64,000 nucleotides of DNA. It comes from Bradyrhizobium sp. Its GTDB lineage: Bacteria; Pseudomonadota; Alphaproteobacteria; Rhizobiales; Xanthobacteraceae. The notes below the pieces were generated by a model. It was not told the DNA's origin. It searched no databases and saw nothing but the letters and a program-made list of their open reading frames with translations. Below, piece after piece: positions 55,042-64,000 of the stretch (position 1 is its first letter; the number at the start of each line of letters is the position of its first letter). Both the position numbers and the translations under genes were made by a program. The stretch lies in the NCBI RefSeq assembly GCF_022844465.1, contig NZ_JALHLP010000014.1, positions 47,189 to 111,188 on the forward strand, written 5' to 3'.

Positions 55042-56760
55042 TCAGGAACGACCTCCCGTTGCGACGTGTTGCGGTTTGACCGACGCGGCCGGCGGCGGCG
55101 ACTGCCGCTGGCGCAATTCGTGGCGCGAGAGCTTGCCGACGGAGGTGCGCGGCAGCTCATCGACGAAATCAAGCGCGGCCGGAATCTCGTGGCGACCGAG
55201 CTTGCCGGCGAGGAAGGCGCGTAATTCGTCCAGCGTGAAGGCTTTCGCGCCGTTGCGCAGCCTGACGAAGGCCTTGGCGGCCTCGCCGCGGTAGTCGTCG
55301 GGGATGCCGATCACGATCACTTCCTGCACGGCGGGATGGGTGTAGATCGCCTGCTCGATCATCTGCGGATAGACGTTGAAGCCGCCGGAAATGATCATGT
55401 CCTTCTTGCGGTCGACCAGGTAGAAATAGCCGTCGGCGTCCATGTAGCCGATGTCGCCGGTGAGGAAGCGGTCGCCGACAAAGGCCTCGGCGGTTTCCTT
55501 GGGCCGGTTCCAGTAGCCCCTGGTGACGTTGGGGCCGCGAATGCGGATTTCGCCGACCTCGCCAACCGGCATCAGTTGCGTCGGGTCTTCCAGCGACACC
55601 ACGTCGATCTCGATGCCGGGCAGCATCAGGCCGATCGAGCCCGGCTTGTCCGGCCCTTCCTTCGGATGGCCGGTGCCGGGCGAGCAGGTCTCGGTCATGC
55701 CCCAGCCGCTCTTCAGCTTCATGCCGACCTTGCGCTCGAAGATGCGGGCGACCTCGACCGGCAGCGGCGCGCCGCCGGAGCCGCAGGAGACCAGCGAGGA
55801 CAGGTCACGCTTGTCGAGATCGGGAAGTGCTGCGATCGCGATCCACATCGTCGGCACGCCGGGGAAAGCCGTGGCGCGCTTGACCTCGATATCGCGCATC
55901 ACGGCCTCGACGTCGAAGCGCTGGTGCAGCGAAATCAGATGGCCGCGCCGGATCGACGACAGCAGCACGACCGTCAGCGCGAAGATGTGAAACAGCGGCA
56001 GCACGCAGATCACCCGCTCGACCGCGTTGCGCTCGGCGCGCGCAGGCTTGCCCCAGACATCATAGACCGACACCGCCGCGGTCAGATTGCCGTGGCTGAG
56101 CATCGCGCCCTTCGGCAGTCCGGTGGTGCCGCCGGTATATTGCAGCAGCGCGACGTCGTCGGCCGATATCGCGGGCCACCGCAAAGGCCTTTCCGCGCCG
56201 GCGGTGAACTGCGCGGCGGTGACGATCCTCGGATCATCCGGCAGCGGCGTCTGCGGCGTGCCGGCCCTGCCCCAATGGTCGTCCTCGCAGACGATCAGCC
56301 GGTCGAGCAGGCCGCCTGCGAGGAATTTCAGCGCGGTCGGCAGCAGCGCCGACAAATTGCTGGTGACGAGCACGCGCGCGCCGGAATCGGCGAGCTTGTG
56401 CGACAGCGCGATCTCGCCGTCGAGCGGCGACAGATGCACCACGCGGGCGCCGGCCTTGAGCGCGCCAAAGAAATGGACGGGATGGTCAGGCGTATTGCCG
56501 AGGAACAGCGCGACCGAACGATCCCTGCCGTAGCCGGCGCGCAGGAAGGCGGCAGCCGCATTCTCCGCCAGCGCTTCAAGCTCGCCATAGCTGATCGGGC
56601 GGTCGCGAAATTCGATCGCCGGCTGCGCGCCGAATTCAGCGGCGGCCTGCGACAGCAGATCCGGCAGCGTGCCGCGCGCGATCGGATCGTCCCAGCGGAC
56701 GCCTTGCGGATAGAACTGCTCGCCGGGGTGGGTCATGGAAGCTTTCGGCCAGTCCCACAA
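55042..56760 (-). CDS. pimA: AMP-binding acyl-CoA (dicarboxylate-CoA) ligase, PimA-like
   Basis: YTGGTTGLPKGAMLSHGNL, adenylation-domain motifs, VDRKKDMIISGGFNVYP. Confidence 0.83.
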   Translation of the reverse strand: MWDWPKASMTHPGEQFYPQGVRWDDPIARGTLPDLLSQAAAEFGAQPAIEFRDRPISYGELEALAENAAAAFLRAGYGRDRSVALFLGNTPDHPVHFFGALKAGARVVHLSPLDGEIALSHKLADSGARVLVTSNLSALLPTALKFLAGGLLDRLIVCEDDHWGRAGTPQTPLPDDPRIVTAAQFTAGAERPLRWPAISADDVALLQYTGGTTGLPKGAMLSHGNLTAAVSVYDVWGKPARAERNAVERVICVLPLFHIFALTVVLLSSIRRGHLISLHQRFDVEAVMRDIEVKRATAFPGVPTMWIAIAALPDLDKRDLSSLVSCGSGGAPLPVEVARIFERKVGMKLKSGWGMTETCSPGTGHPKEGPDKPGSIGLMLPGIEIDVVSLEDPTQLMPVGEVGEIRIRGPNVTRGYWNRPKETAEAFVGDRFLTGDIGYMDADGYFYLVDRKKDMIISGGFNVYPQMIEQAIYTHPAVQEVIVIGIPDDYRGEAAKAFVRLRNGAKAFTLDELRAFLAGKLGRHEIPAALDFVDELPRTSVGKLSRHELRQRQSPPPAASVKPQHVATGGRS

Positions 56761-56764
56761 ACAT

Positions 56765-56868
56765 CGTCATTCCGGGGCGCTCGCGACCAGCGAGCGAACC
56801 CGGAATCTCGAGATTCCCCGATGCGCATAGCGCATCTGAGGTTCGCGCTGCGCGCGCCCCGGAATGAC
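56765..56868. repeat. palindromic repeat family A (copy A4)
   Basis: CGTCATTCCGGGGCGCTCGCGACCAGCGAGCGAACCCGGAATCTCGAGATTCC...GGTTCGCGCTGCGCGCGCCCCGGAATGAC; pimF-pimA junction. Confidence 0.9.
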
Positions 56869-56890
56869 AGAGAGAGAGTGCGCCGCCCCA

Positions 56891-58987
<2,097 letters not shown>

Positions 58988-59102
58988 GGCACTCTCCCTG
59001 GATGCTTGTTCTTGAATCGGTTTCTTGAATCAGTTTCCCGGATTCGCTTCTCGACTTTTTGCCCTGCGACTTGCGTTCAGTCGCTACGTTCGCTTTTTAT
59101 CG

Positions 59103-59119
59103 ATTTCGCACTGCGAAAT
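59103..59119. promoter_or_regulatory. palindromic operator candidate in the pimF / iclR divergent region
   Basis: ATTTCGC-ACT-GCGAAAT, perfect 7-bp arms, between divergent pimF and an IclR-family gene. Confidence 0.6.
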
Positions 59120-59192
59120 TTAATTCCACGTCTTGACAGCGAGGGTTATTTTGAAGCACGTCCGTTGTCAACGAGCTCATCAGCAGCAGGCA

Positions 59193-60059
59193 ATGAAGCG
59201 TTCCGGGAAGAAAACGGCGACCGATCGCAGCTTCGTCGTCGCGCTCTCCCGCGGACTTGATGTGTTGCGCGCATTCCATCCCAATGACGGGCTTCTTGGC
59301 AATCAGGAGATCGCCGCCCGCACCAAATTACCCAAGCCGACCGTTTCCCGGATGACCTACACTCTGACCAAGCTCGGCTACCTTACACCGGTTCCGCGGT
59401 TCGAGAAGTACCAGCTCGCGCCATCAGCCATGGCGCTGGGGTATGCCGCGCTGGCCAATCTCGGCGTGCGGCATTTGTCGGAACCCTATCGCGAGGAAGT
59501 GATGCGCGCGACCGGCGGCGCGGTAGCGGTCGGCGGGCGCGACCGTCACAGCATGATCTATTTCGGGCAAAGCCGGAACGGGCTGACGCTGGGCGTGCAG
59601 CTCGACGTCGGTTCGCGGGTACCGATTGCGACCTCGGCGATGGGACGCGCCTATATCTGGGCTTTGCCCGACGACGAGCGCGCCGCCTTGCTGCGCGAAT
59701 TGCGCGACCACTACGGCAGCCGCTGGTCGCGGATGCGCGACGGCATCGAGCGTTCCGGCGAGACGGTGGCCAAGCACGGATTCTCCATCTCGGCGGGCGA
59801 ATGGCAGAGCGATGTGCACGCAGTAGGTGTGGCGCTGAAGCTCAATGACGGAACCGGACCGTACGCCTTCAACTGCGGCGCGCCCGCATTCCGTTTCACG
59901 GAAGACCGCTTGATGAACGATATTGGACCTCGTCTGGTGGCGATGGTAAGGAACATCGAGACCGCGCTGGGCGGCGCAGTACCGGCTTCCAAAAATGCAG
60001 AGAACAAGAAGTTGAAAGCAGGAGGGAAAGTTGCACGTTTGGCCGAGGGAATCAGGTAG
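59193..60059 (+). CDS. IclR family transcriptional regulator
   Basis: VVALSRGLDVLRAFHPNDGLLGNQEIAARTKLPKPTVSRMTYTLTKLGYL wHTH plus IclR effector domain. Confidence 0.93.
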   Translation: MKRSGKKTATDRSFVVALSRGLDVLRAFHPNDGLLGNQEIAARTKLPKPTVSRMTYTLTKLGYLTPVPRFEKYQLAPSAMALGYAALANLGVRHLSEPYREEVMRATGGAVAVGGRDRHSMIYFGQSRNGLTLGVQLDVGSRVPIATSAMGRAYIWALPDDERAALLRELRDHYGSRWSRMRDGIERSGETVAKHGFSISAGEWQSDVHAVGVALKLNDGTGPYAFNCGAPAFRFTEDRLMNDIGPRLVAMVRNIETALGGAVPASKNAENKKLKAGGKVARLAEGIR

Positions 60060-60119
60060 CCTTCATCATGACCGGCGCGAATTGCGCGGTGCTTGCCGCT
60101 CCATGACGGGCGCGACGTG

Positions 60120-60917
60120 ATGGCGCAGGCACAGCTCGCGCAGGGAAATGCTCCCCTGCTCGCGGTTCGCGACGTCAGCGTCGTGTTCGGCGGCATCATC
60201 GCGTTGAACGGCGTGTCCTTTGACATGCACAAGGGCGCCATCCTCGGCCTGATCGGACCGAACGGCGCCGGCAAGACGACGCTGTTCAACTGTCTCTCCA
60301 GGCTCTACCAGCCGAGTTCCGGCGATATCCTGATGGAAGGCGCGAGCATCCTGACGCGGCCGCCGCACCGGATCGCCGAGATCGGCATCGGCCGAACCTT
60401 CCAGAACGTGGCGCTGTTTCCCAACCTGTCGGTGCTGGACAATGTCCGCGTCGGCACCCACTCGCGTACCTCCAGCGACATCATCTCGGACTCCCTGCAG
60501 CTCGGCTGGGTCCGGCGCGGCGAGGCCGAGATCAACAGGAAAGTGGTCGATATCCTCGACTATCTGAACCTCGGCAGCGTCGCTCACACCGTGGTTTCTG
60601 GCCTGCCTTTCGGCACCCAGAAGCGCGTCGAGCTGGCGCGCGCGCTCGCCGCCGATCCGAAGATCCTGCTGCTGGACGAACCCGCCGGCGGCCTCAACCA
60701 CGAGGAAGTGCACGTTCTCGGCGATCTGATCCGCCGGGTGCGCGACGAGCGCCACGTCACGGTGCTGCTGGTCGAACATCACATGGGCCTGGTGATGTCG
60801 ATCGCCGACCACGTCGTCGCGCTCAATTTCGGCCGCAAGCTCGCCGAGGGCACCCCGGCCCAGGTCCAGGCCGACCCCGATGTCATCAAGGCCTATCTGG
60901 GGAGCAAGGACCAATGA
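60120..60917 (+). CDS. liv-type ABC transporter ATP-binding protein (LivG-like)
   Basis: GPNGAGKTTLFNCLSRLYQPSSGDILMEGASILTRPPHRIAEIGIGRTFQNVALF. Confidence 0.93.
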   Translation: MAQAQLAQGNAPLLAVRDVSVVFGGIIALNGVSFDMHKGAILGLIGPNGAGKTTLFNCLSRLYQPSSGDILMEGASILTRPPHRIAEIGIGRTFQNVALFPNLSVLDNVRVGTHSRTSSDIISDSLQLGWVRRGEAEINRKVVDILDYLNLGSVAHTVVSGLPFGTQKRVELARALAADPKILLLDEPAGGLNHEEVHVLGDLIRRVRDERHVTVLLVEHHMGLVMSIADHVVALNFGRKLAEGTPAQVQADPDVIKAYLGSKDQ

Positions 60918-61627
60918 CCGCGATGCTCAACGTCAAGGACCTCCGTGCGTATTACGGCCAGGTTCAGGCGCTTCATGGCTTGAGTTTCGCCCTCGACGAG
61001 GGCAGCCTGACCACGCTGCTCGGCGCCAACGGCGCCGGCAAGACCACCACCCTGCGGGCGATCTGCAACATGGTGCGCTCGACCGGCGCCATCGAGTTCG
61101 AAGGCAAGCCGCTCACCGGCCGCTCGACCGAAAACATCGTCCGCCTCGGCATCGCGCACGTACCGCAGGGGCGCGGGACCTTCACCACCATGACGGTGGA
61201 GGAAAACCTGCAGCTGGGGGCGATCTCGCGCAACGACAGGAAGAACGTGGTTGCCGACATCGAGCGCATGTACGAGCACTTTCCGGTGCTGAAGGAGCGG
61301 CACACCCAGCAAGCCGGCACGCTGTCCGGCGGCGAGCAGCAGATGCTTGCGGTCGCCCGCGCGCTGATGCTGCGCCCGCGGCTGATGCTGCTGGACGAGC
61401 CTTCCTTCGGCCTGGCGCCGCTGATCGTGCGCGAACTGTTCAAGATTCTGGGCAAGATCAACCGCGAGGACAAGGTGACCATCCTGGTGGTCGAGCAGAA
61501 CGCGCAACTGGCGCTTGAGCTCGCCGACCAGGCCTATGTCATCGAAACCGGGCGGATCGTGATGTCGGGCGACGCCAAGGACATCGCGACCAACGAAGAC
61601 GTCCGCAAATCCTATCTGGGCTACTGA
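60914..61627 (+). CDS. liv-type ABC transporter ATP-binding protein (LivF-like)
   Basis: GANGAGKTTTLRAICN, LSGGEQQMLAVARALMLRPRLMLLDEPSFGLAPLIV. Confidence 0.93.
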   Translation: MTAMLNVKDLRAYYGQVQALHGLSFALDEGSLTTLLGANGAGKTTTLRAICNMVRSTGAIEFEGKPLTGRSTENIVRLGIAHVPQGRGTFTTMTVEENLQLGAISRNDRKNVVADIERMYEHFPVLKERHTQQAGTLSGGEQQMLAVARALMLRPRLMLLDEPSFGLAPLIVRELFKILGKINREDKVTILVVEQNAQLALELADQAYVIETGRIVMSGDAKDIATNEDVRKSYLGY

Positions 61628-61638
61628 GGAGCACGGCC

Positions 61639-62517
61639 ATGGAACTGTTTACCAACCAAGTCCTGGCCGGCATCGCCACGGGCGCGATCTACGCCTGCAT
61701 GGCGCTCGCCGTGGTGATGATCTACCAGGCGATCGACCATCTCAATTTCGCCCAGGGCGAAATGGCGATGTTCTCGACCTTCATTTCCTGGCAGTTGATG
61801 CAGTGGGGCGTCCCCTACTGGTGGGCCTTCCCGATCACGCTGATAATCTCCTTTGCCGGCGGCATCGCCATCGAGCGGTTGCTGTTCAAGCCGCTCGCCA
61901 AGGCGCCGGTCCTGACCAACGTCGCCGGCTTCATCGCGCTGTTCGCCATCGTCAACTCCGTGGCCGGGCTGATCTGGGACTTCACCATCAAGCAGTATCC
62001 GACCCCGTTCGGAACCTCGCCCTTCCTCGGCAGCCAGCTGATCTCGACCCACCAGGCCGGGATGATCGGCGTCACGCTGGTGCTGCTGATCGCCCTTTAC
62101 TTCTTCTTCCAGTTCACGCGCATCGGGCTTGCAATGCGGGCCGCCGCCGCGCTGCCCGAATCGGCCCGCCTCGTCGGCATCAACACCTCGTGGATGATCG
62201 CACTGGGCTGGGGCATGGCGTCGGCCATCGGCGCGATCGCCGGCATCCTGATCGCGCCCGTCGTGTTCCTGGAGCCGAACATGATGGGCGGCGTGCTGGT
62301 CTACGGATTTGCCGCAGCGGTGCTCGGCGGGCTGTCCAGCCCGCTCGGCGCTGTCATCGGCGGCTTCCTGGTCGGCGTCTTCGAGAACCTCGCCGGAACC
62401 TACATTCCCGGCATCGGTAACGAGCTGAAACTGCCGATCGCGCTTGCGCTGATCATCACCGTACTGGTTGTCAAACCGGCTGGACTCCTGGGCCGGCCCA
62501 TTGTGAAGCGAGTTTGA
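61639..62517 (+). CDS. liv-type ABC transporter permease (LivH-like)
   Basis: LAGIATGAIYACMALAVVMIYQAIDHLNFAQGEMAMFSTF. Confidence 0.93.
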   Translation: MELFTNQVLAGIATGAIYACMALAVVMIYQAIDHLNFAQGEMAMFSTFISWQLMQWGVPYWWAFPITLIISFAGGIAIERLLFKPLAKAPVLTNVAGFIALFAIVNSVAGLIWDFTIKQYPTPFGTSPFLGSQLISTHQAGMIGVTLVLLIALYFFFQFTRIGLAMRAAAALPESARLVGINTSWMIALGWGMASAIGAIAGILIAPVVFLEPNMMGGVLVYGFAAAVLGGLSSPLGAVIGGFLVGVFENLAGTYIPGIGNELKLPIALALIITVLVVKPAGLLGRPIVKRV

Positions 62518-63533
62518 TCATGAGCGCTGCTGAGGAAGTCATCACAAAAGCACCGGCTGTCGAGGCCGTCCCGAAGCGAGGCATGACGCTCGGCCTGGGC
62601 GCCTCGCTGGTGATGCTGGCCGCGCTGATCATCGGACCGCTGTTCCTCAAGAACTTCATCATCTTCCAGATGACGATGCTCCTGATCTACGGGCTGGCGG
62701 TTCTCGCACTCAACATCCTGACCGGCGGCAGCGGACAGTTCTCGCTCGGCCAGAGCGCGTTCTACGCGGTCGGCGCCTATACGTCGGCGATCCTGATGGA
62801 ACATGCTGGCGTGAATTACGCGCTGACGCTACCGGTCGCGGGTCTTATCTGCTTTGGCTTCGGGTTTGCGTTCGGCCAGCCCGCGCTGCGACTGAGCGGG
62901 ATCTACCTCGCGCTGGCGACCTTCGCGCTGGCGGTCGCCATGCCGCAACTCCTTAAGCTAGGCTTTTTCGAGCATTGGACCGGCGGCGTGCAGGGACTGG
63001 TCGTTACCAAGCCAGACCCGCCGTTCGGCCTGACGATGTCGCAGGACATGTGGCTGTATTATTTCACACTGGCGATCAGCCTCGGGATCTATATCGCCTC
63101 GGTCAACCTGCTGCGGTCGCGCTCGGGCCGCGCCTTCATGGCGATCCGCGACAACGAGATCGCCGCGTCCGCGATGGGGGTCGACGTCGCGCTGTACAAG
63201 ACGCTGGCGTTCGGCGTCTCCGCCGGCGTCACCGGCGTCGCCGGCGGTCTCGGCGCCATTGCGGTGCAGTTCGTGGCACCGGACAGCTACACCGTCACGC
63301 TCGCGATCTCGCTGTTCGTCGGCATGGTCATCGGCGGCGTCGGCTGGCTGCCGGGGTCGATCGTTGGCTCGGCCTTCATCATCTTCGTGCCCAATATCGC
63401 CGAACACATCTCCAAGGGTCTCTCCGGCGCGGTGTTCGGCGTGCTGCTGTTCCTTGCCATCTTCCTGGTGCCGCACGGCGCAAGGCAGGTTGCGATCGTC
63501 GCCGAGCAACTCGTCCGTAAACTGAAGAAGTAG
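62514..63533 (+). CDS. liv-type ABC transporter permease (LivM-like)
   Basis: LLIYGLAVLALNILTGGSGQFSLGQSAFYAVGAYTSAILM; ATGA overlap with livH-like gene. Confidence 0.93.
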   Translation: MIMSAAEEVITKAPAVEAVPKRGMTLGLGASLVMLAALIIGPLFLKNFIIFQMTMLLIYGLAVLALNILTGGSGQFSLGQSAFYAVGAYTSAILMEHAGVNYALTLPVAGLICFGFGFAFGQPALRLSGIYLALATFALAVAMPQLLKLGFFEHWTGGVQGLVVTKPDPPFGLTMSQDMWLYYFTLAISLGIYIASVNLLRSRSGRAFMAIRDNEIAASAMGVDVALYKTLAFGVSAGVTGVAGGLGAIAVQFVAPDSYTVTLAISLFVGMVIGGVGWLPGSIVGSAFIIFVPNIAEHISKGLSGAVFGVLLFLAIFLVPHGARQVAIVAEQLVRKLKK

Positions 63534-63648
63534 TTCGCGCCGGGCGGTCAGAAATGGTAGGTTCCGGCGACGTCGTCAGCGACAGGGCCGGCATTTGGTT
63601 AATATTCCGCTCCCCGGACTGTCGCCCCGGGGGTGCGGTAAATACCCT

Positions 63649-63671
63649 CCCCGCGACACCGTCACGCGGGG
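63649..63671 (+). terminator. possible terminator/attenuator hairpin between livM-like and binding-protein genes
   Basis: CCCCGCG-N9-CGCGGGG followed by GGCTTGTTGTTG; T-run is weak. Confidence 0.35.
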
Positions 63672-63784
63672 GGCTTGTTGTTGCTGCACGCCGTTGAAAG
63701 GTATTGAATGCTGCCAAGAGCCGCCAAGCGCTCACGGCAGAAAGACCACACCGCATTCATTCACGATCCCAGGGAGAGAAAAGA

Positions 63785-64000
63785 ATGTCCGTTATCAACT
63801 TGCGTTTGGGAGCCGTTTCGGCCGCCCTCGCATTGCTTGCCGCAACCAGCAGCGGCGCGTTTGCGCAGAAGAAATACGACACCGGCGCCACCGATACCGA
63901 AATCAAGATCGGCAATATCATGCCCTACAGCGGACCGGCCTCCGCCTATGGCGTGATCGGCAAGACCGCGGAGGCGTACTTCAAGAAGATCAACGCCGAA
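63785..64000 (+). CDS. liv-type ABC transporter substrate-binding protein (partial, runs off right edge)
   Basis: MSVINLRLGAVSAALALLAATSSGAFAQKKYDTGATDTEIKIGNIMPYSGPASAYGVIGKTAEAYF; signal peptide. Confidence 0.9.
   Translation, partial: MSVINLRLGAVSAALALLAATSSGAFAQKKYDTGATDTEIKIGNIMPYSGPASAYGVIGKTAEAYFKKINAE

Overview
This 64 kb window is high-GC alphaproteobacterial chromosome. Gene content and protein sequence look like Bradyrhizobium/Rhodopseudomonas; that placement is inference, no database search was run. Left to right it contains: (1) a fused urease / urea-ABC-transporter locus on the minus strand (ureC partial, a DUF559 endonuclease ORF, ureB, ureA, ureD, urtE-D-C-B-A) with a near-consensus sigma-54 promoter upstream of urtA; (2) an RNA-chaperone trio rhlE / infA-like / csp; (3) a Tad/Flp pilus locus (two TadE-like proteins, a stand-alone secretin N-domain protein, flp, cpaA-F, tadB, tadC, tadD), interrupted by two sterol-desaturase-family paralogs flanking a polytopic membrane protein; (4) an M17 aminopeptidase and a C40 peptidase; (5) a Yej-type peptide ABC transporter with two tandem binding proteins; (6) a cycM-like cytochrome c, kdsB, pheA, an LLM oxidoreductase, metF, metH, two GST-family genes, a GNAT protein and glpK; (7) a pim-like dicarboxylate beta-oxidation operon without a thiolase, a divergent IclR regulator, and a liv-type ABC transporter running off the right edge. 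No rRNA, tRNA, CRISPR or classical IS was recognised. The most interesting structure is a set of about 19 dispersed palindromic repeats in four families, concentrated at operon junctions. One family (C) forms near-perfect 36-bp inverted repeats around the DUF559 gene inserted between ureB and ureC, suggesting a small mobile endonuclease cassette.
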